From assembly GCF_003350925.1 (NCBI RefSeq), contig NZ_KZ857186.1, positions 19,568 to 83,567 on the forward strand: DNA of 64,000 nucleotides, read 5' to 3'. The notes below the pieces were generated by a model. It did not search any database and was not told the DNA's origin. It saw nothing but the letters and a program-made list of their open reading frames with translations. Of the stretch, positions 53,784 to 62,336 are shown in pieces (within the stretch, counting starts at the first letter, position 1; every line of letters starts with the position of its first letter). Source of the DNA: Dyella tabacisoli (GTDB lineage: Bacteria; Pseudomonadota; Gammaproteobacteria; Xanthomonadales; Rhodanobacteraceae). The position numbers and the translations under genes were made by a program.

Positions 53784-55649
53784 TCAGACAACCGCCGCTG
53801 TGGTGGGTACTGCTGTAGAGAGTGGTGTTGCGAGTAACAAGTGACGGCCTTCATCGGCGAGGCTGGCCAGATCCAGCACCAGCGCCAGGCGTCCATCGCC
53901 GGTAACCGTGGCGCCGGCTACGCCGGGTACGCCGGCAAACAACGACCCCAGCGGCTTGACCATCACGTCTTCGCGACCGATCACCGCATGCACCAGACAA
54001 CCCAGACGCTGATGGCCGATATGCAATACGACGACTTGCCGTGGCGCTTTGGCGCCGGCCACACCGGCCCAACCGCTCAGATCGCCCAGTGGCAAGGCAC
54101 GACCACGGTGCGCCGCCACCCGGCGGCCATCCAGCCATTGGTCTTGCCCGGCGGTCAATTCAAAGACTTCTTCGACATTGCCCAGCGGCAGGGCAAACAA
54201 ACGATCGGCTACGCCAACCATCAGCACGCGTTGAATCGCCAAGGTCAGCGGCACGGCCAGCTCAAGCTCGCTGCCCTGCCCCATCCGCGAGCGCACCTGC
54301 AAGGTGCCGCCCAACTCGATCACGCGGGTCTTGACCACGTCCATGCCGACGCCGCGGCCGGAAATATCAGAGACCACGCTTGCGGTACTAAAGCCGGGAC
54401 GAAAAATCAGCTCAAGCGATTCCGTCTCGCTCAAGCGCGCCGCCTGCGCCTCATCGATAACACCTTTCTCGACCGCTTTACGCCGCAACACCTCGGGGTT
54501 CATGCCGCGACCGTCGTCGCTCACCACGATAACGATGCGTTCGCCGCGCTGGCTGGCCGATAAGCGCACGGTGCCTTTGCGCGACTTGCCGCTGCGCTCG
54601 CGCTCATCCGGCCCTTCCAGGCCATGATCGACCGCGTTGCGCAGCAAGTGCACCAGCGGATCAGCCAGCGCCTCGACCAGGCTGCGATCCAGATCGGTGT
54701 CTTCGCCGGCGGTAACCAGCTCGATGTCTTTGCCGAGCTGACGCGCGAGATCGCGCACGATGCGCGGAAAGCGCTGAAACAATCGCCCCACCGGCTGCAT
54801 GCGCATACCGATGACGCTGCCTTGCAATTCATCGGCAACCCGATCGAGATCGCCCGCCGCGCTGACCAGCGAGGCGTCATCGCTGCGCGCGGCCAGACTA
54901 AGCAGGCGGTTGCGCACCAACACCAGTTCACCGGCGTTATTGACCAAACCATCGAGCCGGCCGGTGTCTACGCGCACGGTGGATTCGACGCTGCCGCTGC
55001 TGCGTGCGGCGGCTTGCTGGGGTTCCACCGCCATGGCTGCCGGTGCGGTCAATGCGCCGGGGTTGCCGCCTTTGCCATGCAGGTTATCCAGCAAGGCCTC
55101 GAACTCGTCATCGCCAATCGTATTGGCGTTTGTCGTGGCGGCGACGCCGGGAGCACCGCTGTTGCCATAAAGGCTATCCAGCAGGGCCTCGAATTCGCTG
55201 TCGTCGATGGTCGATGCATCGCTCTGCACGGCAACCACCGTGGGTGCAGCGACCGCTACCGGCGTGGCTACCGTCAGGCGCAGACGCTGCAATAACGAGG
55301 GCGGCGGTATCGGCAGCACACTGCCCTCGCCCATCGCATCCATTTGCGCGTTGAGCAGATCGAGCGATTCCAGCAAGGCATCCATCTGCGCCGAATCGAG
55401 CACAAAGACAGCGTTGCGTGCGTCGTTGAGCAGATCTTCGGCTTGATGGCACAACTGCACCATCGGATCGATGGCGAGAAAGCCAGCGCCGCCCTTGATC
55501 GTATGAAAGGCACGAAACACCGCATTGAGCAACTCGCTATCGCGCGGCGCTGCCTCCAGTTGCACTAGTTGCTCGTCCAGCCGCTGCAGCAGCTCCCGAG
55601 CCTCGACCAGGAAGTCGTCACGTAGCTCGCTGTCCAGCGCAGGGTTCAT
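53784..55649 (-). CDS. cheA: Chemotaxis histidine kinase CheA
   Basis: A 621-residue CheA. The HPt domain is at 1-105, with the phosphorylated histidine in AFHTIKGGAGFLAIDPM. A long linker follows, about 120-215, and then the dimerisation helices, the HATPase domain (N box LLRNAVDHGLEGPDERERSG, G1 VVSDDGRGMNPEVLRRKAVE, G2 SDISGRGVGMDVVK) and the C-terminal CheW-like domain. No classical P2 domain is visible. Instead the linker carries two copies of a short acidic motif, DDSEFEALLDSLYG and DDEFEALLDNLHG, about 30 residues apart, which may serve as CheY/CheB docking peptides. It passes phosphate to CheY, encoded just upstream. motC starts one base after its stop region. Confidence 0.94.
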   Translation of the reverse strand: MNPALDSELRDDFLVEARELLQRLDEQLVQLEAAPRDSELLNAVFRAFHTIKGGAGFLAIDPMVQLCHQAEDLLNDARNAVFVLDSAQMDALLESLDLLNAQMDAMGEGSVLPIPPPSLLQRLRLTVATPVAVAAPTVVAVQSDASTIDDSEFEALLDSLYGNSGAPGVAATTNANTIGDDEFEALLDNLHGKGGNPGALTAPAAMAVEPQQAAARSSGSVESTVRVDTGRLDGLVNNAGELVLVRNRLLSLAARSDDASLVSAAGDLDRVADELQGSVIGMRMQPVGRLFQRFPRIVRDLARQLGKDIELVTAGEDTDLDRSLVEALADPLVHLLRNAVDHGLEGPDERERSGKSRKGTVRLSASQRGERIVIVVSDDGRGMNPEVLRRKAVEKGVIDEAQAARLSETESLELIFRPGFSTASVVSDISGRGVGMDVVKTRVIELGGTLQVRSRMGQGSELELAVPLTLAIQRVLMVGVADRLFALPLGNVEEVFELTAGQDQWLDGRRVAAHRGRALPLGDLSGWAGVAGAKAPRQVVVLHIGHQRLGCLVHAVIGREDVMVKPLGSLFAGVPGVAGATVTGDGRLALVLDLASLADEGRHLLLATPLSTAVPTTAAVV

Positions 55650-55698
55650 CGAGAATCTATTCCCTTCAATTCGTTTAAATCATTCATTGCCGCCACCT

Positions 55699-55755
55699 GC
55701 TCCCTCCCCTGCGACCCAAGGGAGTCCCCTTTTTGGGACAAGCAAGGGGAGGGGC
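55699..55755. repeat. Family B short repeat between cheZ and cheA
   Basis: CTCCCTCCCCTGCGACCCAA then GGGAGTCCCC, TTTTTGGGACAAGC and AAGGGGAGGGGC: a compact form of the family B block within the cheZ-cheA gap. It can fold into a strong hairpin inside the operon transcript. Confidence 0.75.
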
Positions 55756-55759
55756 AAGA

Positions 55760-56431
55760 TCAAAAGCCGAATTCGCTCAGCAGACGATCTACTTCGTCCT
55801 GGTTGCTGACCTTGGCCGCCGCCACCGGCGCCTCGCCACCGGCCAGTGCGCCGGTGAGGCGAACCAGTTCGAGCAGGGAGGATTCGACGCTGCCGATAAA
55901 GGTCGCCACTTTCTTGATGCGTTGACCGGACAAGTCCTGCCACGATTGCGCCAGCACCATGTCGGCCAGACCGCCACGGCAACTGCCAGCGAACTCGCGC
56001 GCCTGCCGGGCCAGCACGGTAGCCGCCTCGCTGCTGTGGCTTTCGGCCAGAACCGCGTCGGCATGACGCTCCAGCGTGTCGGCTTGCGGGCGCATGCGCT
56101 CGGTGAAGTCCAGGCTGCGGTGCGCGGCTTGCGCGCTCATTTCCAGTACGTCGTGCAGATGCTTGCGCGCATCGGCCACGCTATCGGGCACACCCTCTTG
56201 CGCCAGCTCGCCGCCGAGCCGCTGCACGGCGACATGCAAATCGCGGGCAAGCAGGCCCAGCGCGCGAAACAGGTGCTGTTCGCGCTCGCGCACCAAGGTA
56301 TCCAGCGCCTGCTCGAAAGCGGCACCGTCGGCGCTATGCAGCAGTTGCTGCAGCTCCGGTGGCAAGCTGCCGCCGGAAAGCCCTGCGCCGGCCAATCCAT
56401 TTCCACCGAGTACAGGCATGGTCGCACTCAT
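55760..56431 (-). CDS. cheZ: CheY-P phosphatase CheZ
   Basis: A 223-residue CheZ. The long helical hairpin is visible (FEQALDTLVREREQHLFRAL, then LLARDLHVAVQRLGGE and LEMSAQAAHRSLDFTERMRP). The catalytic region LADMVLAQSWQDLSGQRIKK holds the conserved Gln/Asp, and the C-terminal CheY-binding tail ends DEVDRLLSEFGF. It dephosphorylates CheY. Its ATG overlaps the cheY stop by one base (TGATG). The much longer frame in this phase running through cheY is not coding. Confidence 0.93.
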   Translation of the reverse strand: MSATMPVLGGNGLAGAGLSGGSLPPELQQLLHSADGAAFEQALDTLVREREQHLFRALGLLARDLHVAVQRLGGELAQEGVPDSVADARKHLHDVLEMSAQAAHRSLDFTERMRPQADTLERHADAVLAESHSSEAATVLARQAREFAGSCRGGLADMVLAQSWQDLSGQRIKKVATFIGSVESSLLELVRLTGALAGGEAPVAAAKVSNQDEVDRLLSEFGF

Positions 56432-56823
56432 CACGCAGCCCCCTTGGCGGCGAGCCGCTCGAAGATTTTGTCCAGTTTTTCCTTCAGCGTGACGGCGGTG
56501 AAGGGCTTGACCACATAGCCGTTGACGCCGGCCTGGGCCGCGGAAATGATCTGCTCGCGATTGTTTTCGGCGGTGACCATCAACACCGGTAGCGCCTTCA
56601 GCGCCGGCTCGGCGCGGATCGCGCGCAGCAAATCGATGCCGGTCATATTGGGCATGTTCCAGTCGGTGACGACCATGTCGAACGGCTGCGCACGCAGCAT
56701 CGTCATGGCGTTGTCGCCGTCTTCGGCCTCTTGGATCAGCGTATTGCTGAAACCCAGCTCGACCAGCAAATTCCGCACGATGCGCCGCATGGTGGAGAAA
56801 TCGTCCACCACGAGGATTTTCAT
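56431..56823 (-). CDS. cheY: Chemotaxis response regulator CheY
   Basis: A 130-residue single-domain receiver. The acidic pocket is [18 protein letters not shown]. The phosphorylated aspartate is in [20 protein letters not shown], the Thr switch in VLMVTAENN, and the lysine in [20 protein letters not shown]. It carries the signal from CheA to the flagellar switch. ATG 56823 gives the standard CheY start; upstream in-frame codons come from the family C repeat. It is coupled to cheZ by TGATG. Confidence 0.95.
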   Translation of the reverse strand: MKILVVDDFSTMRRIVRNLLVELGFSNTLIQEAEDGDNAMTMLRAQPFDMVVTDWNMPNMTGIDLLRAIRAEPALKALPVLMVTAENNREQIISAAQAGVNGYVVKPFTAVTLKEKLDKIFERLAAKGAA

Positions 56824-56860
56824 GTTTTTGTCCAAGCAACTCTCCACGTTGTTTCTAGAT

Positions 56861-57006
56861 GGGAAACGGGGAACGGGGAACGGGGAACATGCAGGGTGAT
56901 GGTTCCGGCAGCTCACTGCTCTGAATGTCGGAGAACGAACATGTAGTGCTCATCCAGAACGCCGCGCGGCCCGGCCCTTCCCTGTTCCCCGCTCCCCGTT
57001 CCCCGA
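56861..57006. repeat. Family C GGGGAAC repeats as an inverted pair, cheY-fliA
   Basis: The run GGGAAACGGGGAACGGGGAA, extending to 56890, faces GTTCCCCGCTCCCCGTTCCCC at 56978-57006, with about 87 bases between. The second arm lies inside the 3' end of the fliA frame. The arms can pair, so the unit may act as a transcript stem between fliA and cheY. Confidence 0.8.
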
Positions 57007-57738
57007 TTCAGCCTCGCGCCAACCCACCATCCGCGCTCGCAGCCGTACCAGCGCCTGACCATGAATCTGGCAGACTCGCGACTCGGTCACCCCGAGTACG
57101 GCGCCGATCTCTTTCAAGTTCAGTTCTTGCTCGTAGTACAGCGACATCACTAGCTGCTCGCGCTCGGGCAGGTTGCCGATCGAATCGATCAAGGCATGGC
57201 GCATGCCCTCTTGCTCGACGCGCTCTTGCGGCTCCATGCCATCTTGATCGGCGACATCGAACGCGGCGCCGCCTTCGTCGTCATCCGGCGCGGTAAGGCT
57301 CAGCAGGCGCGCGCTACTCGCGTCGGCCAGAATCTGGTGGTATTCCTGCGCGGTGATGCCCAGGCGCCGGATCACTTCGGCGTCGGCGGCATCGGCGCCG
57401 GTTTCGTTTTCTATCTGGCGCACTACTTCGGTAACCTCGCGCAACTTGCGATGCACGGAGCGCGGGGTCCAATCGGTTTTGCGCAGCTCGTCCAGCATCG
57501 CACCGCGAATACGGATGCCGGCGTAAGTCTCGAAGCTGGCCGAACGATCGGTAGCGAAATTACGCGCCGCCTCCAATAAACCGATCATGCCGGCCTGCAC
57601 CAGGTCATCCACATCCACGCTGGCCGGCAGACGGCCCATCAAGTGATAGGCAATACGTCGCACCAGGGGCGCATGCCGGCGCACCATGTCGTCACTGCTT
57701 TCGCGTTGCAGTTGTAGATATTCGGAAGCCACGCTCAT
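56950..57738 (-). CDS. fliA: Flagellar sigma factor FliA (sigma-28)
   Basis: A 262-residue sigma-28 that directs late flagellar and chemotaxis genes. Region 2 includes HAPLVRRIAYHLMGRLPASV, DVDDLVQAGMIGLLEAARNF and FETYAGIRIRGAMLDELRKT with DW. Region 3 follows (LREVTEVVRQIENETGADAA). Region 4 ends LNLKEIGAVLGVTESRVCQI with HGQALVRLRARMVGW. ATG 57738 is the family start. After the normal end the frame continues for about 22 codons ([20 protein letters not shown] and SG) that are translated family C repeat, so the tail is probably unstructured. It lies one base after flhG in the same operon. Confidence 0.94.
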   Translation of the reverse strand: MSVASEYLQLQRESSDDMVRRHAPLVRRIAYHLMGRLPASVDVDDLVQAGMIGLLEAARNFATDRSASFETYAGIRIRGAMLDELRKTDWTPRSVHRKLREVTEVVRQIENETGADAADAEVIRRLGITAQEYHQILADASSARLLSLTAPDDDEGGAAFDVADQDGMEPQERVEQEGMRHALIDSIGNLPEREQLVMSLYYEQELNLKEIGAVLGVTESRVCQIHGQALVRLRARMVGWREAESGNGERGTGKGRAARRSG

Positions 57739-57739
57739 C

Positions 57740-58669
57740 TCAACACCCACTCCCCGACATAGCCTGCTCCGATGCAGCCTGACCGCCGAAAAAGGCGATA
57801 CGGTCATGGCCCGGACGCTCGGGTTCTCCCCATGTATCGACCGCACCTGCCAATTGCTTGAATGCTTGTGCCGAACGGCTGGTCGGCGCGACGTCGACCA
57901 CCGCGCTCTGCCGGCGAATCGCCTGCCGCAGATGCTCGTCGTGCGGCACCATGCCCATGAAATCGAGCGTGACGTCGAGAAAGCGATCACTGACCCGCGC
58001 CAGCTTGGTGTAGAGCTGCCGCGCTTCACCCACATGGCGCACCATGTTGGCCACCACGTGGTAGCGCCGCACGCCAAAATCGCGGCTAAGCACTTTGATA
58101 AGCGCATAGGCGTCGGTCATCGAGGCCGGCTCGTCGCACACCACCAGAATCACGTCATCGGCGGCGGCGGCGAACAAAGCCACGTTGTCGGACACCCCCG
58201 CCGCGGTGTCCACCAGCAGGTAATCGGGTGGCACCGCCAACTCGTCGAAGGCGCGAATGACGGCGGCATGCTCGCCATTGCCCAACTGCGACAGTCGCCG
58301 CGCACCCGAGCCGGCCGGTATCACTTTCAGGCCGTGCGGAGCACACAGCACTAGCTCCTCCAGGCCACTGCTACCGTCGAGCAGATGACCGATATGCCGT
58401 GACGGTGTCAGCCCGAGCAGCACATCGAGATTGGCCATGCCCATATCGGCATCGAGCAACATCACCTCGCGGCCGGCCATCGACAAGGCCATGCCCAGGT
58501 TCACCGTCACTGTCGATTTGCCCACCCCGCCCTTGCCGCCGGCAATAGTGATGGTGCGGCAACGACGGCGCGGCAGCACACCCAGCCCGGCCGCCTGGTC
58601 GCGATGCATGGGCTCTTGGTGAGCCGCCATCAGCGGAAAGATGCGATTCAAGCCCCAGGCCTGATTCAT
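57740..58669 (-). CDS. flhG: Flagellar number regulator FlhG (FleN), MinD-like ATPase
   Basis: A 309-residue MinD/ParA-type ATPase that limits the number of polar flagella and works with FlhF. The deviant Walker A is in TITIAGGKGGVGKSTVTVNL. Further features are the ADMGMANLDVLLGL segment, VDTAAGVSDNVALFAAAADD, and VVCDEPASMTDAYALIKVLS. ATG 58669 follows GGGAG, eight bases upstream. The N-terminal 35 residues before the P-loop (MNQAWGLNRIFPLMAAHQEP) are of the type that carries the FlhF-activating motif. It is 14 bases after flhF. Confidence 0.93.
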   Translation of the reverse strand: MNQAWGLNRIFPLMAAHQEPMHRDQAAGLGVLPRRRCRTITIAGGKGGVGKSTVTVNLGMALSMAGREVMLLDADMGMANLDVLLGLTPSRHIGHLLDGSSGLEELVLCAPHGLKVIPAGSGARRLSQLGNGEHAAVIRAFDELAVPPDYLLVDTAAGVSDNVALFAAAADDVILVVCDEPASMTDAYALIKVLSRDFGVRRYHVVANMVRHVGEARQLYTKLARVSDRFLDVTLDFMGMVPHDEHLRQAIRRQSAVVDVAPTSRSAQAFKQLAGAVDTWGEPERPGHDRIAFFGGQAASEQAMSGSGC

Positions 58670-58683
58670 CGGCGAAACTCCCA

Positions 58684-59949
58684 TCATGCGGTCGCCATGG
58701 CTAGGCCGAAGCGCTCGGCCATCTTGAGATCGTCGCTGGCTTTGTCGTCGCTGGCCGAGTGCCTCAGCGCTTGCGCGGCACGGCAAACCAGTACGCGCGC
58801 ATCGGCAGCGGCGATGTCTTCGGGTACGCGCTGGCCATCGGTGACGTAATCCAGCGGCAGGCGATGACGGATCAACATCGACAGCGCACCGCCCAGGCTC
58901 GGCGCTTCATCCAGCTTGGTCAAAATGCACGCCTGCGGCCGCAATGGCAGGTAGGCGCGCAAGGTTTCATCCAGCGCCTGCGCCTGTGCATTGGCGGCAA
59001 GCACCACGCAGGCGCGCAGCGAACCGGCATCGCGCAACAAACTCATCTGCTGTTGCAGGCGCGGATCACTGCCAGCCACGCCGGCGGTGTCTACCAATAC
59101 GGTATGCCGGTCGCGCAGTGTTTCCAGCACGCGGCGCAAGCTGTCCGCATCGTGTGCCGGGTACACCCGCACGCCAAGCAGGCGACCGTAATGTTCGAGC
59201 TGCGCGGCAGCGCCGATGCGGTAATCGTCGGTACTGACCAAGGCCACCCGCGCCGCGCCGTGACGCAACACGGCGCGCGCGGCAAGCTTGGCGATGGTGG
59301 TGGTCTTGCCGACGCCGGTCGGCCCCACCAAGGCGGTGACGCCACTGTCGGCCGCCAGATCGCGGCCACTCACCGCGAGGCTGCGACTAAGCACGCCCAG
59401 CGGCAAGTAACGCGCCTGCTCGGCACTGAGTTGCGACGGCAATTCGTCGACCAGCCGACGCGCGACATCCGCTTCGATACCCAGCCGGGTCAAGTCGCGC
59501 AGAATCCGGGCGCGTTGCGGATGACGCCGCTCCATATCGTTCCAGCCGAGGCTGGAAAGCTGCGTTTCCAACAAGCTGCGCAAATCGCCCAGCTCGGTGC
59601 GCATGCGCGCCGTATCCTGCGCGGCACGCTCCATCAATGGATGCAACACGACCGTTTCGGCCGGCTTGGTTTCCACTGACGCCACCGGCAGGGGGGGCGG
59701 TGGCGGTGGTGGCGTACGCACGACCGGCGCGACATGAGCTATCGGCGCGGCATTGCCCTCGACCGGCAACGGTGCGCCATGACGTGCCGCTTCGCGCACC
59801 AGCGCCTCGTCGTAATCGACCGCAGCGATAATTTCGATGCCATCGTCAATCCGACGCGTGGAAAGAATCACCGCATCCGGCCCCTGCTCTTCGCGTACCC
59901 CGCGCATGGCCTGACGCATATCGGGCGCGACGAAACGTTTGATTTTCAT
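58684..59949 (-). CDS. flhF: Flagellar biosynthesis GTPase FlhF
   Basis: A 421-residue SRP-type GTPase that sets the polar site of flagellum assembly. It has an N-terminal B domain (MKIKRFVAPDMRQAMRGVRE), then a proline-rich linker with a run of eight prolines near residue 84, an N domain, and the G domain with P-loop LVGPTGVGKTTTIAKLAA. The STDDYRIGAAAQLEHYGRLL, DTAGV and LTKLDEAPSLGGALSM motifs follow. ATG 59949 is the standard start; the frame upstream is family C repeat sequence. It lies upstream of flhG and downstream of flhA, from which a repeat-filled gap of 293 bases separates it. Confidence 0.94.
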   Translation of the reverse strand: MKIKRFVAPDMRQAMRGVREEQGPDAVILSTRRIDDGIEIIAAVDYDEALVREAARHGAPLPVEGNAAPIAHVAPVVRTPPPPPPPLPVASVETKPAETVVLHPLMERAAQDTARMRTELGDLRSLLETQLSSLGWNDMERRHPQRARILRDLTRLGIEADVARRLVDELPSQLSAEQARYLPLGVLSRSLAVSGRDLAADSGVTALVGPTGVGKTTTIAKLAARAVLRHGAARVALVSTDDYRIGAAAQLEHYGRLLGVRVYPAHDADSLRRVLETLRDRHTVLVDTAGVAGSDPRLQQQMSLLRDAGSLRACVVLAANAQAQALDETLRAYLPLRPQACILTKLDEAPSLGGALSMLIRHRLPLDYVTDGQRVPEDIAAADARVLVCRAAQALRHSASDDKASDDLKMAERFGLAMATA

Positions 59950-59951
59950 TG

Positions 59952-60230
59952 TGCTTGCTCCGCAAGCGGGGAACGGGGAATGGGGAACGGGGAACATGGA
60001 GGTTGCGCTGGGCCATCAAATTTACGGCGCTGCTCAATGGCCTTTGGTCGGAAGCGAAATGCTTTGGCTTGCTTCGCAAGCGGGGAACGGGGAATGGGGA
60101 ACGGGGAACATGAAGGTTGCGCTGGGCCATCACATTTGCAGCTCTGCTCAATAGCCTCCGATCGAAAGCGAAACACAGAAGCCCGCGACAACACACACGT
60201 TCCCCGTTCCCCGTTCCCCATTCCCATCTT
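59952..60230. repeat. Family C repeat with 114-bp tandem duplication, flhA-flhF gap
   Basis: Two tandem units of about 114 bp begin at about 59953 and 60067. Each has CGCAAGCGGGGAACGGGGAA followed by TGGGGAACGGGGAACATG, then GGTTGCGCTGGGCCATCA and GCTGCTCAAT-GCCT-like sequence. A GTTCCCCGTTCCCCGTTCCCC block in the opposite direction ends the region at 60199-60226. The units differ at about a tenth of positions. No gene is present; frames across it are repeat noise. Confidence 0.85.
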
Positions 60231-60242
60231 TAACTCCCAATG

Positions 60243-62333
60243 TCACTGCCCAAGCGCCTGCACTAACCGCACTCTGCGGTTATCAGGCACCTCGTTGTAA
60301 GCGAGTACGTGCAGGTTCTGTGCCACGTGACGAGTGAAGCGCGCGAGCCATGGCCGCAGTTGCGGCGCGACCAGCAACACGGCGGGTTCGCCGCTCATTT
60401 CCTGTCGGCGCGCCGCGTCGGCGACGCTTTGTTGCAGGCGGTCGGCAAGGCCCGGCTCTACCGCCGCACCGGCTACGCCGCCATTGCCCAATGAGTTGAG
60501 CAGGATCTGCTCCAGCTCTGGCGCCAAGGTAATCACCGGGACTTCGGTACCGAGCCCGGCGATCTCTTGCACGATTTGCCGGCCCAACGCGACGCGCACG
60601 GCGGCACTGAGCGCGCCGGGATCCTGACTCTGCCCTGCATGCTCCGCCAAGGATTCGACGATGCTGCGCATATTGCGAATCGGCACCCGCTCGGCCAGCA
60701 GGTTTTGCAGCACCTTGACCACCACGCCCAGTGACAAGCGCTTGGGCACCAGGTCTTCGACCAGCTTGGGCGCGCTCGCAGCAAGACGATCGAGCAATTG
60801 CTGGACGTCCTGGTGGCCGAGCAATTCGTGCGCATGGCCTTGCAAGAGATGCGACAAATGGGTGGCGATGACGGTGGCCGGATCCACCACGGTATAGCCC
60901 AGGTTTTGCGCGTTATCGCGCTGACCGTTTTCGACCCATACCGCCTCCAGCCCAAAGGCCGGATCTTGCGTGGCGATACCTTGCAAGGTGCCATGCACAC
61001 GACCGGGGTTGATCGCCAGCAAGCGCTCGGTATAAACATCGGCCTCGCCCATCGGCACTCCCATCAAGGTGATGCGATAGGTGTTTGGCCCCAGGTCGAG
61101 GTTGTCGCGGATATGTACCGCCGGCACCAGAAAGCCCAGCTCTTGCGACAGCTTGCGGCGCACCGATTTGATCCGCCCCATCAACTCGCCGCCCTGGTTT
61201 TTATCGACCAGCGGAATCAACCGATAACCGACTTCCAGACCCACCGGATCGACACTGGCAACATCCTCCCAGCCCAGCTCCAGTCGTTCGGCGGGCGCGG
61301 CGCTGGAGATCGGCTCGGCCGTGTCTTCGGCCAGTTGACTGCGCGTCTCGCGGTCGCGCTTCATCATCAGCCAGGCACCGCCGCCGCAAGCCGAGCCGAG
61401 CAACAAGAAGGCCAGATTCGGCATGCCGGGAATCACCCCCATCACCAGCAGCACCACACCAGCCACCGCCAATGCTCGCGGCTGGCCGAATACCTGGCCG
61501 ATCACCTGCTTGCCCATGTCTTGCGACTTGGATACGCGAGTGACGATGACCGCGGCGGCGATCGACAACATCAGTGCCGGCACCTGCGCCACCAGACCGT
61601 CGCCGATGGTCAGCAAGGTGTAGGTCTTGGCCGCTTCGCTGGCGCTCAGCCCGTGTTGCATGACGCCGACGAAAAAGCCGCCGACGATATTAATCAGCAG
61701 AATCAGGATGCCGGCGGTGGCATCGCCACGAACGAATTTGGATGCACCATCCATCGAACCGTAGAAGTCGGCCTCTTCGCGTACCTCTTGGCGACGCTCA
61801 CGCGCTTGCTCCTGCGTCAGCAAACCGGCGTTGAGATCGGCATCGATCGCCATCTGCTTGCCCGGCATGGCATCCAGGGTGAAGCGCGCAGTTACTTCCG
61901 ACACGCGAGTGGCGCCCTTGGTCACCACCACGAAGTTGATGATGGTGAGAATCGAAAACACCACCAGGCCCACGGCAAAGTTACCGCCGATAACAAACTC
62001 GCCGAAGGCTTCGATCACCTTGCCCGCCGCACCCGGCCCGTCATGACCGTTCAGCAACACCACGCGAGTGGACGCGATATTCAAGGCCAGGCGCAACAGC
62101 GTCGCCATCAGCACCACGGTGGGAAATGCCGCGAACTCCAGCGGCCGCATCACATAGATCACCGCCAGCAGAATCACCAGCGACAACGCGATATTGAAGC
62201 TGAAAAGTATGTCCAGCAAAAACGGCGGCAGCGGCAACATCAGCATCGCCAGCATCGCCAACATGATGACCGGCGCGCCGATGCCACGCCGGCCCACTTG
62301 TTTGAGAGTTTCGAGTGCGCCTACTGCTGCCAT
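60243..62333 (-). CDS. flhA: Flagellar export gate protein FlhA
   Basis: A 696-residue FlhA, the nonameric export-gate component of the flagellar type III system. The N-terminal half has about eight membrane spans (IGAPVIMLAMLAMLMLPLPP onward). It includes the FHIPEP-type region (MRPLEFAAFPTVVLMATLLR, LALNIASTRVVLLNGHDGPG) and the FGEFVIGGNFAVGLVVFSIL and SEVTARFTLDAMPGKQMAID segments. The C-terminal half is the cytoplasmic ring domain, with YRLIPLVDKNQGGELMGRIK, VVDPATVIATHLSHLLQGHA, and an RVRLVQALGQ end. It starts four bases after the flhB stop, so the two are cotranscribed. Confidence 0.95.
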   Translation of the reverse strand: MAAVGALETLKQVGRRGIGAPVIMLAMLAMLMLPLPPFLLDILFSFNIALSLVILLAVIYVMRPLEFAAFPTVVLMATLLRLALNIASTRVVLLNGHDGPGAAGKVIEAFGEFVIGGNFAVGLVVFSILTIINFVVVTKGATRVSEVTARFTLDAMPGKQMAIDADLNAGLLTQEQARERRQEVREEADFYGSMDGASKFVRGDATAGILILLINIVGGFFVGVMQHGLSASEAAKTYTLLTIGDGLVAQVPALMLSIAAAVIVTRVSKSQDMGKQVIGQVFGQPRALAVAGVVLLVMGVIPGMPNLAFLLLGSACGGGAWLMMKRDRETRSQLAEDTAEPISSAAPAERLELGWEDVASVDPVGLEVGYRLIPLVDKNQGGELMGRIKSVRRKLSQELGFLVPAVHIRDNLDLGPNTYRITLMGVPMGEADVYTERLLAINPGRVHGTLQGIATQDPAFGLEAVWVENGQRDNAQNLGYTVVDPATVIATHLSHLLQGHAHELLGHQDVQQLLDRLAASAPKLVEDLVPKRLSLGVVVKVLQNLLAERVPIRNMRSIVESLAEHAGQSQDPGALSAAVRVALGRQIVQEIAGLGTEVPVITLAPELEQILLNSLGNGGVAGAAVEPGLADRLQQSVADAARRQEMSGEPAVLLVAPQLRPWLARFTRHVAQNLHVLAYNEVPDNRRVRLVQALGQ

Positions 62334-62336
62334 GGG

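Noticed and set aside
55760..56839. 359-residue ORF containing CheZ plus an N-terminal extension through cheY
   Set aside because: The extension is the cheY gene in the wrong phase; CheZ starts at 56431 by TGATG coupling.
59846..60300. Two-strand ORFs with repeated [15 protein letters not shown] peptides
   Set aside because: They are translations of the GGGGAAC/GTTCCCC repeats between flhF and flhA.
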